A stretch of DNA of 41,338 nt from Verrucomicrobiota bacterium (GTDB lineage: Bacteria > Verrucomicrobiota > Verrucomicrobiia > Opitutales > Opitutaceae), in the NCBI GenBank assembly GCA_023430565.1, contig JAEZAD010000157.1, positions 1 through 41,338 on the forward strand, written 5' to 3'. Shown here one piece after another: positions 8,370 through 17,343 of this stretch (position 1 is its first letter; each line of letters begins with the position of its first letter). The notes below the pieces were generated by a model that made no database searches, was not told the DNA's origin, and saw only the letters and a program-made list of their open reading frames with translations. The translations under genes and the position numbers were made by a program.

Positions 8370-8609
8370 ATGGCCAACCCGGTCGCTCTGTCCGCGCTCG
8401 CCGTCGGCGCCTCCGCCGTCGTCAGGCAATTTCCCAAGAGCGGCCCCGCGTTCCTTCGGCTCCGCGAAATGGGCCTGAGCCCCGGCACGCGGGTCACACT
8501 CGTCCGCACCGCCCCCCTCGGCGATCCGATCGAAATAAAAGTCCGCGGCTACAGCCTGACGCTTCGCAAGACCGAGGCCGATCACGTGCTGGTCGAGCCG
8601 ATCGCCTGA
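8370..8609 (+). CDS. feoA: FeoA-domain protein, second of two
   Basis: A 79-residue FeoA protein: ALAVGASAVVRQF, LRLREMGLSPGTRVTLVRTA, PIEIKVRGYSLTLRKTEADHV. The LREMGL and the hydrophobic GD-PIE--VRG-LTLR end follow the classical FeoA consensus more closely than the upstream copy does. The stop is one base before the feoB start, so coupling to FeoB translation is likely. Confidence 0.9.
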   Translation: MANPVALSALAVGASAVVRQFPKSGPAFLRLREMGLSPGTRVTLVRTAPLGDPIEIKVRGYSLTLRKTEADHVLVEPIA

Positions 8610-8610
8610 C

Positions 8611-10737
8611 ATGGCACTGCCCGCTCACATTTCCTCCGGCCCGACCACATCGTCGACGCGCAACCCCACCTACGCGTTGGTCGGCAACCCGAACTGCGGC
8701 AAGAGCACACTCTTCAACGCCCTCACCGGCCTGAAACAAAAGGTCGGCAATTACCCCGGCGTCACCGTCGAGAAGAAAGTCGGCACGACCTACTCGCAAC
8801 ACGGCCAGCCGATGACCGTTATCGACCTGCCCGGCACGTATTCGCTCGCCGCGCGTTCGCCGGACGAAGCCGTCACGCGCGATGTGCTCCTCGGTCGCCG
8901 CGCCGACACGCCGCAGCCGGATCGCATCCTCTGCATCCTCGACGCCACCAATCTCGAGCGAAACCTCTACCTCCTGCACCAGATCCTCGATCTGGGCCGG
9001 CCTGTCATCGTGGTCCTCAACATGATGGACCTCGCCACCAAGGCGGGCCTCAACATCCGCGTCGCCCGCCTCGAACACGAACTCGGCGTGCCCATCATCG
9101 CCTGCGAAGCGGTGCACGGCAAAGGCATCGTCGAACTCCGCCTCGCGATGAGCCGCGTCGATCTCCCGCTCGCACGCCATGCGTGGGACATTCCCGCCGC
9201 GATCGCCGACGCCGTCGCCGACCTCCAAGCCTCGCTCATTGCCAACGACGCCAAGTCGCCGCTGATCGCCCGCGCCGAGGCGCTCCTTCTGCTCACCGAC
9301 CAGGACAGCGTGCGCGTCGCCGGCTCGGCGCCACTGAGCCCTCGCACCACCGAGATTCTTCAAGGCTGGCAAAAACGCTGGGAAGGCGAGGGGACCGACT
9401 GGGCCGGCACGCTCGTGAATTCGCGCTACGATGCCATCGGCGAAATCGCCCGCGAAGTCGTCATCCCCGCCGGCCAAACCGGCCCGAGCCCATCCGACAA
9501 GATCGACGCTTTCGTCACACATCCGTTCTGGGGCTGGCTCACGCTCGGCGCGATCATGACGCTGCTCTTCCTGAGCATCTTCACGTTCGCCGAGTATCCG
9601 ATGAACTTCATCGACGTCCACATGGCCGCGCTCGCCGACTGGGTGAAAGCGTCGATGCCCGCCGGCGACTTGCGCGATCTCATCACCGATGGCGCCATCG
9701 CCGGTGTCGGCGGAGTGATCATTTTCCTGCCGCAGATTCTTATTCTGTTTTTCTTCATCGGCCTGCTCGAAAGCACGGGCTACATGGCGCGCGCCGCGTT
9801 CATCATGGACCGGCTGATGAGCCGCGTCGGCCTCAACGGGAAATCCTTCATCCCGCTCCTCAGCTCCTACGCGTGCGCAATCCCCGGCATCATGGCCACG
9901 CGCACGATTGAAAATCACAAGGACCGCCTCGTCACCATTCTCGTCGCGCCGCTCATGAGCTGTTCGGCCCGGCTGCCCGTTTACCTCCTGATGATCGCCG
10001 CACTCGTGCCCGGCGAACGCGTGCCGCTCATGACGAAGGTCGGCATCATGCTCCTCATGTATGCGCTCGGCACCTTCGGCGCCTTCGCGTTTGCGTGGTT
10101 GTTCAAACGCACCCTCCTCAAGGGCGAGCCGCCGCTCATGATCATGGAGCTGCCGCCCTATCGCCTGCCCGCGCTGCGCGACGTCGTCCTCCACATGCTC
10201 GAGCGCGGCTGGATCTTTCTTCGCCGCGCCGGCACCGTCATCCTCGGCATCAGCATCGTCCTGTGGTTTCTCGCCGCGTATCCAAAAGCGCCCGACGGCA
10301 CGCCGCCCCAGCAGGAACTCGCCCAGAGTTTCGCCGGACGCGCCGGTCATCTGCTCGAGCCGGCCATCAAACCGCTCGGCTTCGACTGGCAGATCGGCAT
10401 CGGGCTCATCAGTTCGTTCGCCGCCCGCGAAGTATTCGTTTCCACGATGAGCGTCGTTTTCAACGCCCAGTCCGAGGACGACGAAGACACCGAACCGCTG
10501 CGCCAGGCCCTGCTTGGCGCCCGCTGGCCCGACGGCGCTCCGCTTTTCACCCCGCTCGTCTGCTTCACGCTGATGGTCTTCTACGTTTTCGCGATGCAGT
10601 GCGTCAGCACGATCGCCATCGTCCGCCGCGAAACGAACTCCTGGCGCTGGCCGCTTTTCCAAATCGCCTACATGACTGGCACCGCGTGGATCTTGTCGCT
10701 TCTTGTCTACCAGGCCGGCCGCGCGCTCGGCTACTGA
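8611..10737 (+). CDS. feoB: Ferrous iron transporter FeoB
   Basis: FeoB moves Fe(II) across the inner membrane using an N-terminal G domain. The 708-residue protein has G1 GNPNCGKST (25-33), the T of switch I in GVTVEKK, G3 DLPG (72-75) and G4 NMMD (137-140). Next come a helical spacer and a membrane part with two gate-like halves, including LLESTGYMARAAFIMDRLM, the conserved SYACAIPGIMATRTI with its Cys, and LMSCSARLPVYLL. C-terminal helices hold FAAREVFVSTMSVVF. Length is usual for the short form of FeoB. It lies in a tight operon with two FeoA proteins and a small membrane partner. I see no convincing Fur box, but did not find a clear promoter to test. Confidence 0.97.
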   Translation: MALPAHISSGPTTSSTRNPTYALVGNPNCGKSTLFNALTGLKQKVGNYPGVTVEKKVGTTYSQHGQPMTVIDLPGTYSLAARSPDEAVTRDVLLGRRADTPQPDRILCILDATNLERNLYLLHQILDLGRPVIVVLNMMDLATKAGLNIRVARLEHELGVPIIACEAVHGKGIVELRLAMSRVDLPLARHAWDIPAAIADAVADLQASLIANDAKSPLIARAEALLLLTDQDSVRVAGSAPLSPRTTEILQGWQKRWEGEGTDWAGTLVNSRYDAIGEIAREVVIPAGQTGPSPSDKIDAFVTHPFWGWLTLGAIMTLLFLSIFTFAEYPMNFIDVHMAALADWVKASMPAGDLRDLITDGAIAGVGGVIIFLPQILILFFFIGLLESTGYMARAAFIMDRLMSRVGLNGKSFIPLLSSYACAIPGIMATRTIENHKDRLVTILVAPLMSCSARLPVYLLMIAALVPGERVPLMTKVGIMLLMYALGTFGAFAFAWLFKRTLLKGEPPLMIMELPPYRLPALRDVVLHMLERGWIFLRRAGTVILGISIVLWFLAAYPKAPDGTPPQQELAQSFAGRAGHLLEPAIKPLGFDWQIGIGLISSFAAREVFVSTMSVVFNAQSEDDEDTEPLRQALLGARWPDGAPLFTPLVCFTLMVFYVFAMQCVSTIAIVRRETNSWRWPLFQIAYMTGTAWILSLLVYQAGRALGY

Positions 10738-10738
10738 G

Positions 10739-10909
10739 ATGACTCCGGAAATCCAAACCATCGTCGCATTGATGATCGTAGGCGCGGCCGCGATCTGGCT
10801 GATCGCGCGAGCGGTCGCCAAACGCCGCAACCCCGGCTGCGGCACCGATTGCGGCGCGGTGAGTCCCGAGTTGAAGAAACTCCAGTCCCACCTCGCAAAA
10901 CGGAAGTAA
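10739..10909 (+). CDS. Small FeoB-associated Cys-rich membrane protein
   Basis: The 56-residue product starts one base after the feoB stop. It has one TM helix (about 7-24, IQTIVALMIVGAAAIWLI), a basic turn (AKRR) and a pair of Cys in GCGTDCGAVS, then a charged tail. This matches the layout of the FeoB-associated Cys-rich membrane protein family: a single TM followed by a short metal-binding-like Cys cluster. The ATG at 10739 is preferred over upstream in-frame codons, which lie inside feoB. Role in iron delivery or FeoB assembly is inferred from family and context. Confidence 0.8.
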   Translation: MTPEIQTIVALMIVGAAAIWLIARAVAKRRNPGCGTDCGAVSPELKKLQSHLAKRK

Positions 10910-10910
10910 A

Positions 10911-10974
10911 TGGAGCCCGCCCTCCGCGAGGGGCCTGAATGGGGGAGGGCGAGACGTCCCACCGAGCCTCGCCT
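10911..10974 (+). repeat. Composite intergenic repeat and hairpin after the feo operon
   Basis: CGCCCTCC (10918-10925) pairs with GGAGGGCG (10944-10951), giving an 8-pair stem right after the last feo gene; there is no T-run. The block also holds TGGAGCCCG (10911-10919) and a GGGCGAG-ACGTCCC element (10947-10968) that recurs at 16242-16263 and, cut by the window edge, at 41329. The remaining bases to 11084 hold nothing I can name. Confidence 0.6.
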
Positions 10975-11084
10975 CATTTGGCCAGCCGCCTAGGTTTTCT
11001 CCGGTCTTTGCCGGCTTCCTCCGGTTCAATGCGGTGGTGAGCGCCCGTTTTGCGCGCTTCGTTGTCGGCACGCCCCACCTCCCT

Positions 11085-12470
11085 ATGCTGCCGATTCTTC
11101 GCCTCCTCGCGTGCTGGTTCACGCTCACGCTCGCGCTTTCCACTGCGCCGTTCGTTTTCGCCGCCGAGCAGCCGCAGCTCTGTGCCGGCCAGCCCGCGCT
11201 CGGCCAGCCGGATTGGGTCCGCCGCGCCGTCATCTACGAAATCAACGTCCGCCAATACTCCTCCGCCGGAACCTTCGCCGCCGTCACCGCCGATCTGCCG
11301 CGCATTCGCGACCTCGGCGCGGATGTCATCTGGCTCATGCCCATTCATCCGATCGGTGAACTCAACCGCAAGGGTCCGCTCGGCAGCTACTACGCGATCA
11401 AGGATTACTACGCCATCAACCCCGAGTTCGGCACCGCCGCCGATTTCAAGCAGTTCGTCGATGCGGCGCATGCGCAGGGCCTCCGCGTCATCCTCGACTG
11501 GGTCGGCAACCACACCGCATGGGATCACCCGCTCACGCGCGAACATCCGGAATACTACGTGCGCGATCTCACCGGCCGCTTCCAGCCGCCGACCGGGTTC
11601 GACTGGACCGACGTCATCCAGTTCGATTTCTCCAATCCCGCCGTCCTCGACTACGAATACGCCGCGATGGCGTATTGGATCCAAAACTACGGCATCGACG
11701 GCTTCCGCTGCGACTTCGCCACCGGCGTGCCCACGCCGTTCTGGGACGAGCTTTCCTCCCGCCTCCGCGCACTGCGGCCCGACCTCTTCATGCTTTCCGA
11801 ATCCGAGGTCCCGCAGCACCAGCTGCGCGCCTTCAATGCGAGCTACGCCTTCGAGATGATGCACACCATCAACGCCGTCGCCCAGGGGCGCGCCAGCGCC
11901 TCGCACATCGACGACACTCTCGCGCGCAGCCGCGTGCGTTTCCCGGCCGGCTCCGCGTTGCTCTACTACACGAGCAACCACGACGAGAACACCTGGCAAG
12001 GCACCGAATTCGAGCGCCTCGGCGGCGGCACCGCCCCGTTTGCCGTCCTCACCTTCATGCTCGACGGCATTCCGCTCGTCTACAACGGCCAGGAAATCGG
12101 CCTCGACCGCCGTCTCGAATTTTTCCAACGCGACCCGATCGAGTGGACGCCCAATCCCTCTCTCACCGCTTTCTATCGCACGCTCATTCAGCTGCGTCGC
12201 ACTCATCCCGCGCTCCAAACCGGCGCTTCCATGCGCCGACTCCCTTCGACGCAAAACGAATCCGTCTATGCCGTGCTGCGCGAGGCCGGCGGTCAGCGCG
12301 TCCTCGCGCTGCTCAACCTCAGCGCCCGCGATGTCGCCGCCGACCTCTACGACCCCGCCCTCGCCGGACGCTGGCGCGACGCATTTTCCGGCGAAGTCGT
12401 CGAGCAGTCCGCCGCCGCTCCCCTCGCGTTGCGAGCCTGGGCCTATCGCGTCCTGGTCTCCCAGCCGTAA
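11085..12470 (+). CDS. Exported GH13 alpha-amylase-family glycosidase
   Basis: Glycoside hydrolase family 13 enzymes cleave alpha-glucosidic bonds in starch, glycogen and related sugars. The 461-residue protein (ATG 11085) starts with a signal peptide (about 1-27, hydrophobic core LLACWFTLTLALSTAPFVFA). An upstream in-frame start at 11034 would only add 17 residues in front of it. All GH13 regions are present: I DWVGNH (138-143), II GFRCD with nucleophile Asp210, III MLSESE with acid/base Glu239, IV NHD with Asp300. A small C-terminal beta domain ends near 461. Substrate and subfamily cannot be told. A cytosolic sugar-type AraC regulator follows in the same direction. Confidence 0.9.
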   Translation: MLPILRLLACWFTLTLALSTAPFVFAAEQPQLCAGQPALGQPDWVRRAVIYEINVRQYSSAGTFAAVTADLPRIRDLGADVIWLMPIHPIGELNRKGPLGSYYAIKDYYAINPEFGTAADFKQFVDAAHAQGLRVILDWVGNHTAWDHPLTREHPEYYVRDLTGRFQPPTGFDWTDVIQFDFSNPAVLDYEYAAMAYWIQNYGIDGFRCDFATGVPTPFWDELSSRLRALRPDLFMLSESEVPQHQLRAFNASYAFEMMHTINAVAQGRASASHIDDTLARSRVRFPAGSALLYYTSNHDENTWQGTEFERLGGGTAPFAVLTFMLDGIPLVYNGQEIGLDRRLEFFQRDPIEWTPNPSLTAFYRTLIQLRRTHPALQTGASMRRLPSTQNESVYAVLREAGGQRVLALLNLSARDVAADLYDPALAGRWRDAFSGEVVEQSAAAPLALRAWAYRVLVSQP

Positions 12471-12674
12471 TCGCTTCAACCCTTGTCGCTCGGCGCGGCG
12501 ACGGACCCATTGACCGTTCGCCCCTCCGGCGACATCGGAAAAATCCTGAATCATCCGGATAAAACCTATTCGGGATCGCAGGAGACGCGTTTCCTTGCAT
12601 CTTTTGTGCACCACCGCGGTCAACACCAAGGTGCCCACCCCGCCCGCCGCCCCCGACCGTATCCGCGCTGCTTT

Positions 12675-13676
12675 GTGAAAGCCCTCTTCGATGCCAAGAC
12701 CTTGAGCCATCAAGATCGCGCGGAGATGCGCAGCATCTTCGATCTGTGGATCAAGCAGGCGGAGCGCGGCCTTCTCCGCGTTCGCATTCCCAAGGAAGTG
12801 AAGCCCGCGCAAAACCTCCGCGGCATGCATTATCACTACCGGCCGGAAATCTTTTTCCAGCTCTTCGGCCGCACCGAGTTTCGCTTTCCCCGCGAGCGCT
12901 TCGAACTCCAACCCGGCGAAATGTGCATCGTGCCCGCCGCCGTGCCGCACGGCGAAACCGTCCGCGCCGATCCCGACCAGCCCTTCCGCAATCTCGTCGC
13001 CGGCTTCTACAACAACACCCTCAGCCTTCACCTCGCGTTCGAAGCCTCGCCGCAGCATCCCGACATCGAAGCGATCGAGTTCTTCGACGCGCCCAATCTC
13101 GACGTCTTCCTCACCCTCACCAACAGCCTCGCGCACGCTCACGTGATGCAGGCGCCGGCGCGCGACGCCGTCGTCAAGGGCCTCCTCCTCGCGTTGCTCG
13201 GACTCTTCCGCAACATCGTCGAGACCGGCACCGGCAATCTCAACGGCGATGTCGGCAAGGTCTTTCAGGCAAAAGTCATCGTCCGCGAACAGTTCTCCAA
13301 TCCCGACCTCCGCGTGCAGGACATCGCCGCCGCGCTCGGCTGCTCCGCCGACTACCTCTCGCACCTCTTCCATGTCGAGACCGACGAGCGCCTCACGCAT
13401 TACATCCAACGCATTCGCATCGAGGGCGCCATCCTCGCCCTCAGCACCACCGGCCTGACGATCTCGGAAATCGCCTACGCGAGCGGCTTCGCCGATCCAG
13501 CGTATTTCGCGCGCGTCTTCAAGCAGCACAAACAGATGTCGCCGCAGGAATTCCGCGCCCAGCTCGACGCCCAGCGCTCCCAACGCGAGCCGCAGCCCAA
13601 AACCGTCTACGCCAACCGTGTCGATTTCTCGCACGGCACGCCGCGCAAGCCCTCCTCCGAATCCGTCGCCGTGTAG
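12675..13676 (+). CDS. AraC-family transcriptional regulator with cupin sensor domain
   Basis: The C-terminal 100 residues hold the double helix-turn-helix of AraC proteins: DIAAALGCSADYLSHLFH, then RIRIEGAILALSTTGLTISE and IAYASGFADPAYFARVFKQH. The N-terminal part has a cupin fold signature: HYHYRPEIFFQLFG, then LQPGEMCIVPAAVPHGE. This is the usual effector-binding/dimerisation domain. The start is uncertain: GTG 12675 gives 333 residues, ATG 12726 (MRSIFDLW) gives 316, and a TTG 64 codons further up would add an unlikely Arg/Pro/His-rich extension. The gene follows the amylase by about 200 bases, so control of glycan use is plausible but unproven. Confidence 0.85.
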   Translation: MKALFDAKTLSHQDRAEMRSIFDLWIKQAERGLLRVRIPKEVKPAQNLRGMHYHYRPEIFFQLFGRTEFRFPRERFELQPGEMCIVPAAVPHGETVRADPDQPFRNLVAGFYNNTLSLHLAFEASPQHPDIEAIEFFDAPNLDVFLTLTNSLAHAHVMQAPARDAVVKGLLLALLGLFRNIVETGTGNLNGDVGKVFQAKVIVREQFSNPDLRVQDIAAALGCSADYLSHLFHVETDERLTHYIQRIRIEGAILALSTTGLTISEIAYASGFADPAYFARVFKQHKQMSPQEFRAQLDAQRSQREPQPKTVYANRVDFSHGTPRKPSSESVAV

Positions 13677-13707
13677 GGCCGCAACCCGAAGCTTCGAGGA
13701 TGAGCCA

Positions 13708-13732
13708 GGGAGACGCGGTGCCCTCACCGCGC
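13708..13732. repeat. Dispersed GCGGTG-CACCGC hairpin repeat between converging araC and nadB
   Basis: CGCGGTG-CCCT-CACCGCG forms a 7-pair stem with a 4-base loop. It lies between two converging genes, where a two-way terminator would be expected, but lacks T-runs. Copies of the same element occur at 36294-36318 and 38409-38432, sharing the lead-in GGAG-CGCGGTGCCC. Confidence 0.7.
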
Positions 13733-13766
13733 AAGCACCGCTCGCCGCTCCCACCTTCGCCCCGCG

Positions 13767-15329
13767 CTACTCCTCCTCGACCACGTAGTGACACCCCTTG
13801 CTCTGCGGATTCAGCGAAGCCGCATGCACGACCAGCAGCGCCGTCTGCACCGCGTTGCGCAATTCCACCAGCTCGCGCGTCAGCCGGCAGCCGCGGTAAA
13901 AACTCAGGATCTCCTCGCGCAGCTCCAGCAGCACCCGCCGCGCCCGCGTCAATCGCCGCGGCGATCTCACCACTCCTGCATAATTCCACATCGTATGCTG
14001 CACCTGCAGCATGTCCTGCCGGATCAGCACCGGATCCGCATCGCGCGTCGGACTCTCCCACGGTCGCGGCATCGGGAGGTGATCATCTCCGCGCCTTTCG
14101 CTCAATTCGTTCGCGTCGGCAATCGCCGTGAACTTCGCTCCCGTCACGCACTCGAGCAGCGATGTGCTCGCCAGCCGGTTCGCGCCATGCAGCCCCGTGC
14201 ACGCCGTTTCGCCGATCGCGTTCAAATGGCACACGCTCGTCCTGCCGGCCAAATCCGTGTGCACGCCGCCGCACGCGAAGTGCGCGGCCGGCACCACCGG
14301 GATCGGCTCGCGCGTGATGTCCACGCCGTAGCGCAGGCACCGTTCGTAAATGTTCGGAAAGCGCTCGCGCACGAACGCCGGCTTCATCGCGGAAAGATCG
14401 AGAAACACCCCCGCCTCGCCGCTCGTCGCGAGCTCCTGCTTGATCGCACGCGCCACCACATCGCGCGGCGCCAGCGATCCCCGCGGATGAGCCGCGTCCA
14501 CGAATTTTTCCCCGCGGCCATTCACCAGCACCGCGCCTTCGCCGCGCACCGCTTCGCTGATGAGAAAACGCGGCGCGTTCTTCTTCGCGAAAACCGTCGG
14601 GTGAAACTGCACGTATTCGAGATCGATCAACCGCGCGCCCACGCGATACGCCATCGCCACGCCATGACCGACGCTGCCCGGCTGATTCGTCGTATGGAGA
14701 AAAATCTGCCCGAGCCCGCCTGTCGCCAGCACCGTCTTCTTCGCCACGATCGCGAACACCTCGCCGCTCCGCGCATCGAGCACATACGCGCCAAAGCAGG
14801 TCAGCGGACGATACTTGTCCGCCGTTTCCGAGGAATTGTGCGACAGCGTGAGCAGATCGATCGCCACGCATTCGGGACGGCGCGTGATTTTCGCGGTCGC
14901 GTCCACCCGCGCCGCGACCGCGCTCAAGATCGCATGACCCGTCGCATCCTTCGCGTGAATGATGCGCCGTTTGCTGTGACCGCCTTCGCGCGTGAAATCC
15001 AGCCCACCCGCCGGATCGCGGTCGAACTCCACCCCCGCTTCGTCGATCAGCAACTCCTTCACCGCCGCCGGTCCCTCGCGCACGATCAGGTCCACTGCCG
15101 CCGGATTCGCCGTCCGGTCGCTCGCCTCGAAGATGTCGCGCGCCAGCGACTCCGGCTCGCCCCGCGTATCGTAAATGATCCCGCCCTGCGCCCAGTCGCT
15201 GTTCGCCACCATCGGCTCCGCCAGGCAAAGCAGCTCCACCGCAAACCCGCGCTTCGCCATCTGCAGCGCATACGCCGACCCCGCCAGCCCCGCCCCAATC
15301 ACCAGGCAATCCGTCCGCAGCACGTTCAT
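13767..15329 (-). CDS. nadB: L-aspartate oxidase
   Basis: NadB oxidises L-aspartate to iminoaspartate, the first step of de novo NAD synthesis. The 520-residue protein opens with an FAD-binding GxGxxG (CLVIGAGLAGSAYALQMAKRG), then NSDWAQGGI (43-51), typical of aspartate oxidase. Also present are RRIIHAKDATGHAI, EYVQFHPTVF, EAVRGEGAVLVN and HFACGGVHTD, all conserved in the NadB/succinate dehydrogenase flavoprotein family. A start at 15329 gives the usual N-terminus; a GTG 12 codons upstream would overlap nadC. It is the last gene of nadA-nadC-nadB, 25 bases after nadC. Succinate dehydrogenase A is ruled out by the context and lack of the His-flavin motif. Confidence 0.95.
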   Translation of the reverse strand: MNVLRTDCLVIGAGLAGSAYALQMAKRGFAVELLCLAEPMVANSDWAQGGIIYDTRGEPESLARDIFEASDRTANPAAVDLIVREGPAAVKELLIDEAGVEFDRDPAGGLDFTREGGHSKRRIIHAKDATGHAILSAVAARVDATAKITRRPECVAIDLLTLSHNSSETADKYRPLTCFGAYVLDARSGEVFAIVAKKTVLATGGLGQIFLHTTNQPGSVGHGVAMAYRVGARLIDLEYVQFHPTVFAKKNAPRFLISEAVRGEGAVLVNGRGEKFVDAAHPRGSLAPRDVVARAIKQELATSGEAGVFLDLSAMKPAFVRERFPNIYERCLRYGVDITREPIPVVPAAHFACGGVHTDLAGRTSVCHLNAIGETACTGLHGANRLASTSLLECVTGAKFTAIADANELSERRGDDHLPMPRPWESPTRDADPVLIRQDMLQVQHTMWNYAGVVRSPRRLTRARRVLLELREEILSFYRGCRLTRELVELRNAVQTALLVVHAASLNPQSKGCHYVVEEE

Positions 15330-15354
15330 TCGCAAAGTAGGGTGGGGCAGGCTT

Positions 15355-16227
15355 TCAATCCGCACTCTTTCGGCCTTTCGCCTTCCCGCCGCGCCCCGCC
15401 ACGACCGTCAAACTCAAGTCCGCCGCCGGCGCCGAATGCGTGAGCGCCCCGATGCTGATCACGTCGACGCCATCCACCGCATACGCCCGCAGCGTCTCAT
15501 AGCGCACGCCGCCCGACACCTCCACGACCGCCGCACCCCCGATCACACCCACCGCCTCGCGCACCTGCTGCGGCGTCATGTTGTCGAGGAGGATCACCTC
15601 CGCGCCGGCACGCATCGCTTCGCGCACCTCCGTGAGGGTCTTCGCCTCCACCTCGATCTTCGCCAGATGCGGCGCCGCCGCCCGCGCGAGCTTCACCGCC
15701 TTCGTCAAAGACCCCGCCGCCGCGATGTGATTGTCCTTGATCAAAACATGTTCGCCCAGCGACGAGCGGTGATTCACGCAGCCGCCGCAGCGCACCGCGT
15801 ATTTTTCCAGCGCCCGCCAGCCGGGCGTCGTCTTGCGCGTATCCACAATCCTCACACCCGTCCCGTCGACCGCCGCCGCAAACTTTCGCGCCTGCGTCGC
15901 GATGCCCGACAACCGCTGCAGGAAATTCAACGCCACCCGCTCCGCTGTCAGCAGCGCCGCCGTCGGCCCCTCGACCGTGAGCACCTTGCCGCCCGCCTTC
16001 ACCCGCCCGCCCTCGTCGACCAATCGCTTCACCTTCAGCGCCGCATCGACGCGCGCAAACACCCGCGCCGCGATCTCTCCGCCGCACACCACCAAATCCT
16101 GTTTCGCCTCGATAAATCCCCGCGAACGGTGCGTCGCCGGAAAAATCCCGCGGCTCGTCACATCCCCCAGCCCCGCATCCTCCTCGAGCGCGAGGTCGAT
16201 CAAGTGTTCCGTGCGTGGTGTGAGCAT
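15355..16227 (-). CDS. nadC: Nicotinate-nucleotide pyrophosphorylase (quinolinate phosphoribosyltransferase)
   Basis: NadC joins quinolinate with PRPP to give nicotinate mononucleotide and CO2. The 290-residue protein has the family marks EEDAGLGDVTSRGIF near the N-terminus, ERVALNFLQRLSGIAT, VRIVDTRKTTPGWRALEKYA, VNHRSSLGEHVLIKDNHI, and IEVEAKTLTEV. The late glycine-rich strand VEVSGGV and the ISIGALTHS end are also typical. The C-terminal tail after the core is basic (GRGGKAKGRK). It lies between nadA and nadB; the 66-base gap to nadA contains a dispersed repeat. Confidence 0.96.
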   Translation of the reverse strand: MLTPRTEHLIDLALEEDAGLGDVTSRGIFPATHRSRGFIEAKQDLVVCGGEIAARVFARVDAALKVKRLVDEGGRVKAGGKVLTVEGPTAALLTAERVALNFLQRLSGIATQARKFAAAVDGTGVRIVDTRKTTPGWRALEKYAVRCGGCVNHRSSLGEHVLIKDNHIAAAGSLTKAVKLARAAAPHLAKIEVEAKTLTEVREAMRAGAEVILLDNMTPQQVREAVGVIGGAAVVEVSGGVRYETLRAYAVDGVDVISIGALTHSAPAADLSLTVVAGRGGKAKGRKSAD

Positions 16228-16241
16228 AATTTAAAGGGGTG

Positions 16242-16263
16242 GGGCGAGGCGTCCCGCCGAGCC
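16242..16263 (+). repeat. Dispersed GGGCGAG-CGTCCC repeat in the nadA-nadC gap
   Basis: This 22-base element differs from 10947-10968 at only two bases, in the same orientation relative to the window. It starts 15 bases upstream of the nadC start codon on the transcribed strand and sits inside the nad operon. Confidence 0.6.
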
Positions 16264-16293
16264 GTCATTTGATCGCTGATCTCATCGCCGCAG

Positions 16294-17343
16294 CTACGAC
16301 TTCGGCGCCAGTTCGAACATCCTCTCGATGCACCGCGCCGCCCGCTGCCGCAGATCTTCGTCGAGCGTGATGATCTGCTCGGGTCGCGGCGCCTTCAGCG
16401 CATCGCGCACTTTCTCGAGCGTGTTCATTTTCATGAAGGGACACAGCCGGCATCCGCCGATGAAGTTCTTCTCCGGATCCTCGACCTGCAGCCGGCTCAC
16501 GAGGCCGCACTCCGTCAACATCAGGTAGTAAGGCGCGTTCGTCGTCTTCACATACTTCATCATCGCGCCCGTGCTCCCGATGAAGTCCGCCACCGCCGCC
16601 ACCTCCGGCATGCACTCCGGATGCGCCACGACTTTCAATCCGGGAAACTGCGCCCGCGCCTCCGCAATCTGTGCCGGCGTGAACTGATCGTGCACGACAC
16701 ACGTGCCGTCCGACGAGACGATCTCCTTGTCCACCCCGCGCCGCTTCATTTCCGCGCGCACATTCTCCGCCATCAGCCGGTCCGGCACGAACAACACCCG
16801 CCGCCCCGGCAGCTTCGCCACGATGTCGTAAACGTTGCCCGACGTCACACACACGTCCGACTCCGCCTTCACCTCCGCCGTGCTGTTGATGTAGCACACC
16901 ACCGTCGCATCCGGATACAGCGCCTTCAGCCGTCGCACGCCTTCGCCATCGATCGAATCCGCCAGCGAGCAGCCCGAATGCCGGTCCGGCACCACCACCT
17001 GCGCCTGCGGCGAGAGGATCTTCGCCGTTTCCGCCATGAACACCACGCCGGCAAACACGATCACGTCCGCCCGCGATTCCTTCGCCTTCTCGCTCAGGTA
17101 ATAGGAGTCCCCCTTGAAATCACCCACGCCGTAAATGATCTCCGGCTCCACATACGAGTGGGTGAGGATCACCGCGTTCTTCTCCTTCTTCAGCCGGTTG
17201 ATCTCCAGCGTGAGCGGCGCGATCTCGCGGCACGTATCCAGATTCCACGTGCGCCCGTGTGGATCACAATCCACATGCATCAACGCCCGGAGCAGGCGTT
17301 CGGCCTCCAACTCGACTTCGGATATCGGTGCACCAACCGGCAT
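16294..17343 (-). CDS. nadA: Quinolinate synthase
   Basis: NadA condenses iminoaspartate with dihydroxyacetone phosphate to quinolinate using a [4Fe-4S] cluster. The 349-residue protein has HSGCSLADS (Cys125), HPEC (Cys244) and GGCRLCPFMKMN (Cys298/301), giving the three cluster ligands with spacing like the Bacillus type. VILTHSYVEPEI and DFKGDSYYLS are substrate-side motifs. The start at 17343 (MPVGAP) is chosen because upstream codons only add Arg-rich, low-complexity sequence that overlaps the region before the next gene. It is the first gene of nadA-nadC-nadB. The 202 bases to the divergent kinase gene should hold both promoters; I see no clear NadR-, NrtR- or NiaR-type operator. Confidence 0.96.
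   Translation of the reverse strand: MPVGAPISEVELEAERLLRALMHVDCDPHGRTWNLDTCREIAPLTLEINRLKKEKNAVILTHSYVEPEIIYGVGDFKGDSYYLSEKAKESRADVIVFAGVVFMAETAKILSPQAQVVVPDRHSGCSLADSIDGEGVRRLKALYPDATVVCYINSTAEVKAESDVCVTSGNVYDIVAKLPGRRVLFVPDRLMAENVRAEMKRRGVDKEIVSSDGTCVVHDQFTPAQIAEARAQFPGLKVVAHPECMPEVAAVADFIGSTGAMMKYVKTTNAPYYLMLTECGLVSRLQVEDPEKNFIGGCRLCPFMKMNTLEKVRDALKAPRPEQIITLDEDLRQRAARCIERMFELAPKS

Noticed and set aside
8494..10977. Long minus-strand frame opposite feoB
   Set aside because: Composition is Asp/Glu/Gly/Arg-rich with no domain pattern; it is the mirror of feoB.
10974..13754. 926-codon minus-strand frame opposite the amylase and AraC genes
   Set aside because: Same shadow effect; it spans two unrelated genes and their gap.
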